Shown: positions 15,845 through 24,902 of the stretch, one piece after another | How the letters are laid out: the number at the start of each line of letters is the position of its first letter | How positions within the stretch are numbered: position 1 is the stretch's first letter | DNA from: Maricaulis sp034659015 | GTDB taxonomy: Bacteria > Pseudomonadota > Alphaproteobacteria > Caulobacterales > Maricaulaceae | Direction: 5' to 3' | DNA length: 64,000 nucleotides | Assembly (NCBI GenBank): GCA_034659015.1 | Contig: JAYEGL010000002.1 | Span: forward strand, 1 to 64,000 | Notes under the pieces: generated by a model | Database searches by the model: none | Told to the model about the DNA's origin: nothing | The model's input: only the letters and a program-made list of their open reading frames with translations | Program-made: the position numbers and the translations under genes

Positions 15845-16399
15845 ATGCTGACGCTCGCGCCCACCACCCATCTCCTGGAACGCCTGTCCCGCCTGATCCA
15901 GAACGAGGCCCACGCCCACGGGCTCAAACCCGTGCAGTGGGAGATCCTGCGCTTTCTGCGGCTGGCCAACCGGTTTTCCCGCACGCCCTCGGCCGTGACC
16001 GCCTATCTCAACCTGACGAAGGGCACGGTGTCGCAATCGCTCAATGCGCTGGAAACCAAGAAGCTTGTGGCCAAGGAGCCGGTCGCGGGTGATCGCCGCC
16101 GTCTGACGCTGGCGCTGACGGCGGCAGGACAGGAGATGCTGGCCGACGATCCGATGGACGCGCTGGATGCCGCGGTGCGGAGCATGGAGACGGCGCGCGA
16201 CGAGGACCTGTCCGGCGGGCTGCGGGCGGTGCTGTCAGACCTGTTGCGCCGCCGAGGCGGCCGGGCGTTCGGCGTGTGCCGGACCTGTCGCCATTACCGG
16301 CCGGAGCCCGGCGGGGCGGGCCGGGCGCGATGCGCGCTGCTGAACGAAACGCTGGGGCCTGCCGACGGCGAGGCAATCTGCGTCGAGCATGATGGCTAG
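15845..16399 (+). CDS. MarR-family regulator with a Cys/His-rich C-terminal tail
   Basis: The 184-residue protein has a winged helix at about 30-95 (V-T-A-Y-L-N-L-T-K-G-T-V-S-Q-S-L recognition helix; D-R-R-R-L-T-L wing). Ordinary MarR proteins end soon after the dimerisation helix. Here about 45 residues follow, with Cys145, Cys148, His150, Cys163, Cys179 and His182, which look like a metal or iron-sulfur site. Divergence from an AhpD-like gene with paired palindromes supports a redox or peroxide sensor. The start is the ATG at 15845. Confidence 0.85.
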   Translation: MLTLAPTTHLLERLSRLIQNEAHAHGLKPVQWEILRFLRLANRFSRTPSAVTAYLNLTKGTVSQSLNALETKKLVAKEPVAGDRRRLTLALTAAGQEMLADDPMDALDAAVRSMETARDEDLSGGLRAVLSDLLRRRGGRAFGVCRTCRHYRPEPGGAGRARCALLNETLGPADGEAICVEHDG

Positions 16400-16473
16400 G
16401 GACACAAAAGCCTGACAGTGGTGCCGGCAACCGGTGTCTGCGAGGTCAGGTAAAGATAAACGGGGGGCATCGA

Positions 16474-17886
16474 ATGTGGCGTTATCTGGCGATCCTGGGA
16501 CTGCTCTGTCTGACAGCAGCGGCCCTGTCACAAGATGATCCGCAATCCGGCGGGATCGAGGCGTATCTCGACCGGGCTGTGCCGAGAGCGGCGGCGCCGG
16601 GGCTGGCCTATGCGCTTCTGGAGAATGGCGATCTGCAGCGGGGTGAACGCGGTGAGCGCGTGGCGGGCAGTGGCCAGCCGGTCACCGAAGACACGCCCTT
16701 CGCGCTCGGCTCGATCTCGAAGAGTTTCACGGCGCTCGCCATCATGCAGCTGGTCGAAACGGGCCGGGTCGATCTCGATCAGGGCATTGGCGGCTATCTG
16801 GATGTGTTCGACGGTCAGCCCGGCGGGACCGTCACGATCCGCCAGTTGCTGAGCCATACGAGCGGATATTCCACGCTGCAGGGCAACCCGTCCCATACCG
16901 ACCGGACCGGCCGGGCCGACGAGCTGGCCAACCGGGTCCGCCAGCTGGCGATGACAGCGCCTGCCGGAGAGGCCGGCAGCCAGTGGCAGTATTCCAATGC
17001 CAACTATCTCATCCTCGGCGTTCTGACCGAGACGGTCAGCGGTCTGGAATTCGGTGACTATATCGAGACGCGGATCCTCGAGCCGCTGGGCATGGACGAC
17101 AGTTTCGTGGCCGATGGCGAGATGCATGAGGCCATGGCGGTCGGCCATACGCCCTGGTTCGGCGGCCGGCGTCCGGTTGCCGATCGCCGGACGGCGCGGG
17201 CCATGGCACCCGCGGGCGGTGTGATGGCCAGCGCCGCCGATGTCGCCCGCTATCTGGCGATGATGATGAATGGCGAGGACGATCTGATCAGCGCCGAGCA
17301 CAAGGCCATGATGATACGCCCGGCCAGTGCCGCCTCACCGCACTACGGGTTTGGCTGGTTCCTCGATGCCGAGGCCGATGCGGCCTACCATACGGGGCTG
17401 ACCCCCGGGGTCGAAACCCTCGCTATCCTGTCCCGTTCCGAGCCCAGAGGCGGGGTGGTTCTCGTCAATGCCAACAGCGGAATGGGGTTTGGCGTCACCG
17501 GAGACATTCTCTCGGGCGTTGCGGCGCTTGCGCTGGGGGACACGCCGCAGAGCGGCGGCAATCATCTGGGGGCAAAGAGCCTCTATCTCATGCTGCTGGT
17601 GCTGCCCGTTCTCTTCCTGGCCGGGATCGCGACGGCGTGGATACGCCGGGACGGCCTGCGGGCAAAGTCGGGTGCCTTCGGCCTGTTCAGCCTCGTCTTC
17701 CCGTTGGTCGCGACCGTGGCGATGGCCTGGGTCTTCGTCGATCTCGTCCCCAGACTCTTCGGCGTTCCGCTTGCCACGTTCAGTCTCTACCAGCCGGACA
17801 TGACGATCCTGCTGATCGCCAGTTCGGTGTGCGGTGTGGGCTTTGCGGTCTTCAGGCTGGCCGTGGCCTATAGCGGCCGCAAATAG
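16474..17886 (+). CDS. class C beta-lactamase-like serine hydrolase with C-terminal membrane segments
   Basis: The 470-residue protein has a signal peptide (residues 1-19). The penicillin-binding fold carries Ser80-I-S-Lys83 (S-x-x-K), Y-S-N at about 173 and H-T-G at about 309 in place of K-T-G. After about 370 come three or four hydrophobic segments, seen in esterase or peptidase members rather than true AmpC enzymes. Its role is probably in cell-wall peptide or ester hydrolysis; resistance should not be inferred. It is transcribed alone. Confidence 0.85.
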   Translation: MWRYLAILGLLCLTAAALSQDDPQSGGIEAYLDRAVPRAAAPGLAYALLENGDLQRGERGERVAGSGQPVTEDTPFALGSISKSFTALAIMQLVETGRVDLDQGIGGYLDVFDGQPGGTVTIRQLLSHTSGYSTLQGNPSHTDRTGRADELANRVRQLAMTAPAGEAGSQWQYSNANYLILGVLTETVSGLEFGDYIETRILEPLGMDDSFVADGEMHEAMAVGHTPWFGGRRPVADRRTARAMAPAGGVMASAADVARYLAMMMNGEDDLISAEHKAMMIRPASAASPHYGFGWFLDAEADAAYHTGLTPGVETLAILSRSEPRGGVVLVNANSGMGFGVTGDILSGVAALALGDTPQSGGNHLGAKSLYLMLLVLPVLFLAGIATAWIRRDGLRAKSGAFGLFSLVFPLVATVAMAWVFVDLVPRLFGVPLATFSLYQPDMTILLIASSVCGVGFAVFRLAVAYSGRK

Positions 17887-17903
17887 GCCGCTGTGTCACC
17901 GGC

Positions 17904-19019
17904 TCAGAGCCTTTCCACGAAGACCGTGCCGGCCGAATAGCCAGCACCGAAGGAGCAGATCAGCCCCTTCTCGCCGGCTTCGAACCCGTCATGATGGCGG
18001 TGGAAGGCCACCAGTGAGCCGGCGCCGGCTGTGTTGGCGAACTCGTCGAGGATGACGGGCGCTTCGCTTTCGTCGAACTCGCGGCCATAGACCTTCTTGG
18101 CCACCATCATGTTCATGTTGATATTGGCCTGATGCAGCCAGAGCCGTTTCATGTCGTCCGGCTTGAGCCCGAACCGGTCCATGTCGTTCAGGATCATCTC
18201 CGCCACCATGGGGCAGACTTCCTTGAACACCTTGCGGCCTTCCTGGACGAAATAGCGGTCCTCGAAGGCCGGTTCGGGGTCTTCCGAGGCGTTGAGGAAG
18301 CCGAAATTCGAGCGGATATTGTTCGAGAATTTCGTCATCATGTTGCGGCCGAGCACGCGCCAGCCGTCGCCGCCGGCGACATCCTCGTGCTCGATCAGCA
18401 CCGCCACGGCGACGTCGCCGAAGATGAAATGACTGTCCCGGTCGCGGAAATTGAGCTGCGGCGTGGTGATCTCGGGCACGACGACCAGCACGGATCTGGC
18501 CATGCCGGTCTCGATCATGTTGATCGCGTTGATCATGCCGAACGTGCCGGAGGAACAGGCCACCGTCATGTCGTAACCGGCGCCCTCGATGCCCAGCGCG
18601 TCCTGCATCTCGATCGCCATGCACGGATAGGTGCGCTGCATCGAGGTGGCCGAGCAGATCACCGCATCGACATCCTTGGGATCGCGGCCGGCGCGCTCCA
18701 GCGCGTCGCGCGCGGCAGCCACGCCGGCTTCGGCGGTCAGGGCAATCTCGTCATTGGGGCGCGGCTTGACCCGCGGGCGCATCCGCTCGACGTCGAGCAC
18801 GCCTTCCTTGTCGATCGTGTAGCGCGACTTGATCCCCGACGCTTTCTCGATGAAGCCGGTCGAGGACGGGTTCTTGGCGTCCACCGTGCCGCGCGCAATG
18901 GCGTCGGCATTGTCGGCGTTGAACTTTTCGACATAGGCATTGAAGCAGGCGACGAGTTCCTCGTTCGATACGGACTCGTCAGGGGTCCAAAGGCCTGTGG
19001 ACCGGATAACCGCGCTCAT
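17904..19019 (-). CDS. FabH-like beta-ketoacyl-ACP synthase III, paralogue B
   Basis: The 371-residue homologue of the protein at 11768-12883 has the same N-terminal insertion and catalytic residues: Cys155 in V-A-C-S-S, His in W-L-H-Q-A-N-I-N and Asn in E-F-A-N-T-A-G. The two paralogues are clearly related by eye but diverged, suggesting an old duplication with different acyl preference. It stands alone, convergent with the beta-lactamase-like gene (17-bp gap) and divergent from frmA. Confidence 0.85.
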   Translation of the reverse strand: MSAVIRSTGLWTPDESVSNEELVACFNAYVEKFNADNADAIARGTVDAKNPSSTGFIEKASGIKSRYTIDKEGVLDVERMRPRVKPRPNDEIALTAEAGVAAARDALERAGRDPKDVDAVICSATSMQRTYPCMAIEMQDALGIEGAGYDMTVACSSGTFGMINAINMIETGMARSVLVVVPEITTPQLNFRDRDSHFIFGDVAVAVLIEHEDVAGGDGWRVLGRNMMTKFSNNIRSNFGFLNASEDPEPAFEDRYFVQEGRKVFKEVCPMVAEMILNDMDRFGLKPDDMKRLWLHQANINMNMMVAKKVYGREFDESEAPVILDEFANTAGAGSLVAFHRHHDGFEAGEKGLICSFGAGYSAGTVFVERL

Positions 19020-19223
19020 TCACATCACTCCGGGACGTTCGGTCGAGGCGCGGGAACTTAGTCCGGCGAGGCCGCGCCGTCACCCTTCAAGCGCGGTTGC
19101 GCCGGTTTCAAGCGACGGGCTGCGCCTCGCGGAGTGCTTTTTGCAGTCGCCCCAGCTTTGACCTGCGGCACCGGGGGTGCGACACCGAACCCAGCACTCC
19201 GCACGGACATCAGGGAGAATTTC

Positions 19224-20333
<1,110 letters not shown>

Positions 20334-20366
20334 GAACCGCATTGGGCCTGGCCTGCGGGCGTGCTA

Positions 20367-20385
20367 TGATATCATCGTGATATCA
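20367..20385. promoter_or_regulatory. operator of the VapBC-like pair
   Basis: TGATATCA occurs twice (20367-20374 and 20378-20385), separated by TCG, each half itself a palindrome. The tandem lies 11 bp upstream of the antitoxin ATG and abuts the AGGAGG ribosome site. It fits autorepression by the antitoxin. Confidence 0.65.
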
Positions 20386-20395
20386 GGAGGCGCGC

Positions 20396-20623
20396 ATGGG
20401 CCAGGTCATCATCCGCAATCTCGACGATCACGTGGTCGCCAATCTCAAACGCATGGCGGCACGGGAAGACAAGTCGCTGGAGCAATTCCTGCGGGAGCGT
20501 TTGTCTGAAACAGCGTCGCGCGACCGTGAGGGCTTTTTCGAGTTTGCACGGGGAATGCGGGAGCGATGCAAGCCCATCGATATCGATCCCACGGATCTGA
20601 TCCGTGAGGACCGGGACCGGTGA
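20396..20623 (+). CDS. FitA/VapB-like ribbon-helix-helix antitoxin
   Basis: The 75-residue protein opens with M-G-Q-V-I-I-R-N-L-D-D (strand) and L-K-R-M-A-A-R-E-D-K-S-L-E-Q-F-L (helix), the FitA/Arc-like DNA-binding fold. The C-terminal third (F-F-E-F-A-R to D-P-T-D-L-I-R-E-D-R) is the usual toxin-binding tail. AGGAGG precedes the ATG. Its TGA overlaps the GTG of the toxin. Confidence 0.85.
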   Translation: MGQVIIRNLDDHVVANLKRMAAREDKSLEQFLRERLSETASRDREGFFEFARGMRERCKPIDIDPTDLIREDRDR

Positions 20624-21024
20624 GGCCGGCGGTCTTCGATGCCAGCGTGGCCGTGAAGGTCTTCCTGCCGGTTGCCGGATCCGATGCTGCGGAGGCGGCC
20701 GCGAAGAGCCATGCCATGGTGGCGCCGGAACTGGTGCTGGTGGAAAGCGCCAATGCGTTCTGGAAGTACGTCAGCAAAGGTCTGGTGCCGCTCGAGGACT
20801 GTTTGACGGCGATCCGGAACCTGTCCGGTTTTGCCGATCTGCGGCCGGACCGGACGATTTTTCCCGAAGCCCTCGCACTCGCGAACCGGCTGCAGCATCC
20901 CGTCTACGACTGTGTGTATCTGGCCCTCGCGCTGCGTACGCAGTTTCCGCTCGTGTCGGTCGACCGCAAACTCCTCTCGCTGGCGCGCGACAGGCTTGGT
21001 ATCGAGACGATCGAGCCGTCCTGA
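20620..21024 (+). CDS. PIN-domain ribonuclease toxin, VapC-like
   Basis: The 134-residue protein has the PIN-domain acids: Asp7 in V-F-D-A-S, Glu in L-V-E-S-A-N (about 42), D-C-V-Y-L-A-L-A (about 94) and V-S-V-D-R-K-L (about 111-117). Such toxins cleave RNA at a metal site. It starts with GTG inside the antitoxin stop (GTGA). The pair lies between frmA and fghA, so any frmA-fghA transcript must pass through it. Confidence 0.87.
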   Translation: MRPAVFDASVAVKVFLPVAGSDAAEAAAKSHAMVAPELVLVESANAFWKYVSKGLVPLEDCLTAIRNLSGFADLRPDRTIFPEALALANRLQHPVYDCVYLALALRTQFPLVSVDRKLLSLARDRLGIETIEPS

Positions 21025-21056
21025 CCGCCCCCCATTTCATCCGAAAGGACTTCGCC

Positions 21057-21896
21057 TTGACCCTGCAACCCGTTTCCAGCTGGACCTCTTTCGGAGGCAC
21101 CCTGTCCGTGCACGATCACGACAGCGAGGCCTGCGGCTGCCCGATGCGGTTTGCCGTCTTCACTCCGCCCCAGGCCAAGGACGGGCCGGTGCCCGTGCTG
21201 TGGTATCTGTCCGGGCTGACCTGCAACTGGTCGAACGTGATGGAAAAGTCCGGCCTGCAGCGTGTGGCCGCCGAGCTGGGCCTGATGGTCGTGGCGCCGG
21301 ACACCAGCCCGCGCGGTGAGGATATCGCCGACGACGAGAGCTATGATCTCGGCCAGGGCGCGGGCTTCTATATCGATGCGACCGAGATGCCCTGGGCGCC
21401 GAATTTCCGCATGGAACAGTATATCACCGAGGAATTGCCGGCCCTGATCGGTTCGGCCTTCCCCGCCGACATGGAGCGGCAGGGCATATTCGGCCATTCC
21501 ATGGGCGGGCATGGCGCGCTGACCCTGCATTTCAAGCAGCGCGCCCGCTACCGCTCGGTCTCGGCCTTCGCGCCCATTGTGGCACCGTCGAAAGTGCCCT
21601 GGGGGCGCAAGGCGTTCACGGCCTATATCGGCGATGAATGTCCGGCCTGGGGCGAGCACGATGCCTGCGAGCTGGTGCAGCGCCAGCCTTCGAAGGCGCA
21701 CATCCTGATCGACCAGGGCGAGGCGGACCAGTTCCTGGAGGACCAGCTCAAGCCGGAGCTGTTCGAGGCAGCCTGCAAGGACGCCGGCCAGGCGCTCACC
21801 CTGCGCCGCCAGCCCGGCTACGACCATTCCTACTATTTCATCGCCACCTTCATGGAAGACCATCTGCGCCATCACGCGAAGGCGCTGAAGGCTTAG
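21057..21896 (+). CDS. fghA: S-formylglutathione hydrolase
   Basis: The 279-residue alpha/beta hydrolase releases formate and glutathione, completing formaldehyde oxidation after FrmA. The nucleophile elbow is G-H-S-M-G-G-H-G-A-L (about 146-155), with P-G-Y-D-H-S-Y-Y-F near the C-terminus giving the catalytic His. The only sensible start is TTG at 21057, 9 bases after AAAGGAC, because no ATG lies between the vapC stop and conserved sequence. The weak start and the 32-bp gap after vapC suggest altered expression relative to frmA. Confidence 0.93.
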   Translation: MTLQPVSSWTSFGGTLSVHDHDSEACGCPMRFAVFTPPQAKDGPVPVLWYLSGLTCNWSNVMEKSGLQRVAAELGLMVVAPDTSPRGEDIADDESYDLGQGAGFYIDATEMPWAPNFRMEQYITEELPALIGSAFPADMERQGIFGHSMGGHGALTLHFKQRARYRSVSAFAPIVAPSKVPWGRKAFTAYIGDECPAWGEHDACELVQRQPSKAHILIDQGEADQFLEDQLKPELFEAACKDAGQALTLRRQPGYDHSYYFIATFMEDHLRHHAKALKA

Positions 21897-21914
21897 GGCA
21901 GGCGCGCGATCCGC

Positions 21915-22077
21915 AATCCTTCCCCTTGATGGGGAAGGTGGGCCGAGGCGGAGCCTCGGGTCGGAAGGGGTGTTACCCGATGTCAGCCTTCTAGGTGCGA
22001 AACCGCAAAGACCTCGCCCCCACCCCATCCACCACGCCTTCGGCGCGGTCCCCCTTCCCCGTCAAGGGGAAGGATGG
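21915..22077. repeat. palindromic dispersed element, copy 3
   Basis: Same family as copies 1 and 2: ATCCTTCCCCTTGATGGGG at the left, CCCCGTCAAGGGGAAGGAT at the right. It fills the gap between the convergent fghA and lipoprotein genes. Confidence 0.88.
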
Positions 22078-22113
22078 CGGTGTTCCGGCCAACCGGTCTG
22101 TGAGAACTGGCGG

Positions 22114-22356
22114 TCAGTCGTTTTCCACGCGGTGGCGCGGCTGGGTGCGCTGGAAGGGGCTGTCGCCGCGATCGCAGATCCACTCGCCCGGCGCGGCCGG
22201 ATCCTGCGGGCCGGCCTGGCGGCAATCCCCGGCGCCCAGCTCGGCGGCGGAGGGCAGGGTCTCGTTGCGGCCGCCTTCCAGATAGGCGCAGCCGGACAGG
22301 GCCACGGCCAGGGGCAGGGCGATGGCCGCAAGGCGGAAACAGGCAGGATGTCGCAC
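22114..22356 (-). CDS. small lipoprotein, unknown function
   Basis: The start is taken as GTG at 22356, preceded by CCCGGAGC, giving 80 residues. V-R-H-P-A-C-F-R-L then a hydrophobic run ends in V-A-L-S-G-C, a good lipobox with acylated Cys at about 22. The mature part (about 58 residues) has two further Cys (D-C-R-Q and I-C-D-R), possibly a disulfide. No family is recognised. It may be cell-envelope anchored. Confidence 0.65.
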   Translation of the reverse strand: MRHPACFRLAAIALPLAVALSGCAYLEGGRNETLPSAAELGAGDCRQAGPQDPAAPGEWICDRGDSPFQRTQPRHRVEND

Positions 22357-22444
22357 GGCAGGGCTCCGGGCTGAGGGTCGGGACGATCCCGACGCTAGCG
22401 CCGGCACCCCTGCCGTGTCACGTGAATCCCCTGTTAGGCGTAGC

Positions 22445-22891
22445 TTATTGCCGTCCCAGTTCGGACACCGACAGGGTCGACTGGGCGTATTCGCCCTGGC
22501 GGTAGGAGCCGACCCAGACCGAATAGGTGCCCGAGCCGGGATTGCCGATCGTGACGGACGGGTTGAGCCCGGGTCCCGAGTCGTCGTCGCAATACCAGTT
22601 GCCGTTGGGCGCCTGCACGATCAGCGTGGTGTCGGCGTTCGACGTGTTGGAGATCGTCAGGTTGAAGCTGCCGGATGTGTAGTGGACGGCGAAATCGACA
22701 TTGTCGGCGACCCAGCCGGTGCAGTTGGTGAACAGGTTGCTGGCGCGGATCGTTCCGCCCGACGTCACCGAGGTGCGATAGGGATCCGGGGTGAAGCCGG
22801 CGCGCAGACTGACCGAGCCATAGGTCTGGGCCGAGGCCGGCACGGATGCGGCCAGGGCCGCGATGGCGGCGAAGGTTGCAAGGTATTTCAT
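22445..22891 (-). CDS. secreted small beta-sandwich protein (PPC-like)
   Basis: The 148-residue protein has a signal peptide cut after A-S-A (about residue 21). The mature part is Gly/Ser/Thr-rich. T-L-I-V-Q-A-P-N-G-N-W-Y-C-D-D-D-S-G-P-G-L-N-P and G-T-Y-S-V-W-V-G-S-Y resemble bacterial pre-peptidase C-terminal (PPC) domains, which fold as beta sandwiches, often calcium-binding. It is stand-alone here rather than attached to a protease. Two Cys could form a disulfide. Confidence 0.75.
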   Translation of the reverse strand: MKYLATFAAIAALAASVPASAQTYGSVSLRAGFTPDPYRTSVTSGGTIRASNLFTNCTGWVADNVDFAVHYTSGSFNLTISNTSNADTTLIVQAPNGNWYCDDDSGPGLNPSVTIGNPGSGTYSVWVGSYRQGEYAQSTLSVSELGRQ

Positions 22892-22961
22892 AAGCGTCCC
22901 CTCCTGGGCGTTTTCAGGTCCCTCAACGCTGAAAATCCTAGGTGGGGCAGGGCGGAGCCGG

Positions 22962-23178
22962 TATCCCCGGTTCAGGGGAGGCGGTTTTTCCTGCAAGAGC
23001 GGGGAAGGCGATACGGGAGGCCGCCGCACCAGACTTGCGAGGGTGCGAGGACGCTGGGCTGGCCCGGCTGACAAGGCCTCCCGCATCGTGCAGCTGCCGG
23101 GACCGGGATGAAGGTGGCAGCCGCAGGGCCAGCGGTAGACCTGGCGATGTGGTGGCACGATCCCCCGTTCGGGGGAGA
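22962..23178. repeat. palindrome-rich intergenic region
   Basis: The 289-bp gap between the PPC-like gene and tag holds two similar hairpins in the same orientation: ATCCCCGGTTCAGGGGAG (about 22964-22980) and ATCCCCCGTTCGGGGGAG (about 23160-23177). The latter abuts the tag stop and could terminate it. There is no open frame with a ribosome site. It is probably a decayed intergenic repeat. Confidence 0.5.
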
Positions 23179-23180
23179 GG

Positions 23181-23759
23181 CTAGCGCACCATCCCCTTCA
23201 CGGCGTGATGCCGGTGGCATCCCGTCTCGTGATCGTTGACCAGGCCGCAGGCCTGCATGAAGGCGTAGACGATGACCGGGCCGACGAATTTGAAGCCGCG
23301 CGCCTTGAGATCCTTCGACATGGCCTCGCTCTCGGCGGTCTTGGTGGGTGTGTCCTTCAGCGACGGCCGGGCGTTCTGGATCGGCGTGCCGCCGACAAAG
23401 CTCCACAGGTGCTCGGAAAAATCGATCCCCCGCTCGCGCATGTCCAGCCAGGCCTGCGCATTGCCGATGGCGGCGTCGATCTTGGATTTCGACCGGATAA
23501 TGCCCGGATCGGCCAGCAGGCGTTCGCGGTCGGCATCGGTATAGCGGGCGACGATTTCCGGATCGAAGCCGTGGAAGGCCGCGCGCATGCTCTCGCGCTT
23601 GCGCAGAATGGTGATCCAGGCGAGCCCGGCCTGGAACCCGTCCAGCATCAGCTTTTCCCACAGGGCGCGGCTATCGTATTCCGGCACGCCCCATTCGGTG
23701 TCGTGGTATTCGGCATAGATCGGGTCGTGCGTGTTCACCCATTCGCAGCGCTGGGGCAT
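23181..23759 (-). CDS. tag: DNA-3-methyladenine glycosylase I
   Basis: The 192-residue protein removes 3-methyladenine from alkylated DNA. It has R-C-E-W near the N-terminus, Y-H-D-T-E-W-G-V-P (about 18-26), F-Q-A-G-L-A-W-x-x-I-L-x-K-R (about 42-55) and a C-terminal C-x13-H-x3-C-x-x-H-type zinc site (A-C-G-L-V-N-D-H, G-C-H-R-H). All Tag zinc residues appear present. It stands alone between two repeat-rich gaps. Confidence 0.95.
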   Translation of the reverse strand: MPQRCEWVNTHDPIYAEYHDTEWGVPEYDSRALWEKLMLDGFQAGLAWITILRKRESMRAAFHGFDPEIVARYTDADRERLLADPGIIRSKSKIDAAIGNAQAWLDMRERGIDFSEHLWSFVGGTPIQNARPSLKDTPTKTAESEAMSKDLKARGFKFVGPVIVYAFMQACGLVNDHETGCHRHHAVKGMVR

Positions 23760-23860
23760 GGCGGTGTCCTCCGAATTTGGGGCCAGTCGAGCGTGCCGGC
23801 GGGTGTTTGCCAAGCGCAAGCGGCAGGATGCTGCTGACAGGCTTGTGGCAGGAGAGGGCA

Positions 23861-24010
23861 GGCTTCCCCTGCGAAGCGGGGGAAGTGCCGACCCCGGCCC
23901 TGAGCCGGGGGAGGCGATGGGGGAAAGTGCGCGCTACGCGCTCTGCGCTGCTCTCGCAGCGCCCCCTCAGTCCGCTGACGCGGACAGCTCCCCCGCAAGC
24001 GGGGCGAGCC
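23861..24010. repeat. second type of dispersed palindromic element
   Basis: Left end GGCTTCCCCTGCGAAGCGGG and right end CCCCCGCAAGCGGGGCGAGC are imperfect inverted repeats. CCGACCCCGGCCCTGAGCC and the palindrome TCCGCTGACGCGGA lie inside. It differs in sequence from the 2308 family but has the same size and plan. It occupies the tag-ygfZ gap. Confidence 0.7.
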
Positions 24011-24018
24011 CTTGTGTT

Positions 24019-24837
24019 TTACCCCGCAGGCCCGTCCGGCACCAAGGCCTCGGCCACCCGGATATGCGCTTCCATGCCGTCGGCCTCGGCATAGCGGTCG
24101 GCTTCGCCGAGCTTGTCGATGCGGGCCAGCACGATGGCGGTGTGGCCGGAGGCCGAGCTGATCGCGCCGATCTTGGCGGTGCCGGCCATCACGGCCGTGC
24201 CGCGCGGCGGGGCCTCGCCGGCGAAGACGGCGGGGATGGAGCGTTTGCGGATCGTGCCGCGGCGCTTCATGCGCGAGACGACTTCCTGGCCGATGAAGCA
24301 GCCCTTCTTCCAGGCAATCCCGCCATAGACGTCCAGATTGACGTCGGTGGGGAAGACTTCCGCCTCGCCATAGTCGCGCCCGAAAGCCGGCACGCCGGCC
24401 TCGAACTCGTAGGTGTCGAGCGGTTTTTCCTCGCCGGCCTCGAGCGCGGGCGCGATGCCGCGATGGATGCGGCCGGCCAGCCGCGGATCCTCGGCGGAGC
24501 CCGGGAAGGGTGTGGTCGCCCAGACGGCGGCCAGATCGGTGTTCATCACGATCTCGGCCTTGGCGCGCAGCTTGAACAGGGTGAGGCGCTTGACCAGGCC
24601 CTCGGCGGCGTCGGCCGGGACGTCCAGCCAGACCGTGTCGCCTTCCGCAACCATCATGAAGTCGGCCAGGATCTTGCCCTGGGGGGTCAGCAGGGCGCCG
24701 GGCCGGCATTCGCCGGGCGCGAGATCGGTGACGTCGGCGGTGATCACCCGTTGCAGGAAGCTGCGGGCCTCTTCGCCGGCCACCGAGATCACGGTGCGGC
24801 CGGGCAGGCGGCGGGGCGGTGTATCGGGCAAGGTCAT
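24019..24837 (-). CDS. ygfZ: YgfZ/IBA57-like folate-binding protein
   Basis: The 272-residue GcvT-fold protein assists iron-sulfur cluster enzymes. The family signature K-G-C-F-I-G-Q-E-V-V-S-R is at about 178-189, including the essential Cys. The N-terminus has R-S-F-L-Q-R-V-I-T-A-D-V and G-A-L-L-T-P-Q-G-K-I. The ATG at 24837 is favoured over an upstream ATG at 24873 because alignment with the fold starts there. It is divergent from the GT9 gene with a 65-bp gap. Confidence 0.93.
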   Translation of the reverse strand: MTLPDTPPRRLPGRTVISVAGEEARSFLQRVITADVTDLAPGECRPGALLTPQGKILADFMMVAEGDTVWLDVPADAAEGLVKRLTLFKLRAKAEIVMNTDLAAVWATTPFPGSAEDPRLAGRIHRGIAPALEAGEEKPLDTYEFEAGVPAFGRDYGEAEVFPTDVNLDVYGGIAWKKGCFIGQEVVSRMKRRGTIRKRSIPAVFAGEAPPRGTAVMAGTAKIGAISSASGHTAIVLARIDKLGEADRYAEADGMEAHIRVAEALVPDGPAG

Positions 24838-24902
24838 GGAATGGCATATGGCATTGTGTTCGCATCTGGCCAAGACCCGCCATGCGCGCTATTGCGGCCA
24901 GC

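Noticed and set aside
16474..17886. Calling the class-C-like hydrolase an antibiotic resistance gene.
   Set aside because: It has the S-x-x-K, Y-x-N and H-T-G layout shared by esterases and peptidases plus C-terminal membrane helices absent from true AmpC enzymes.
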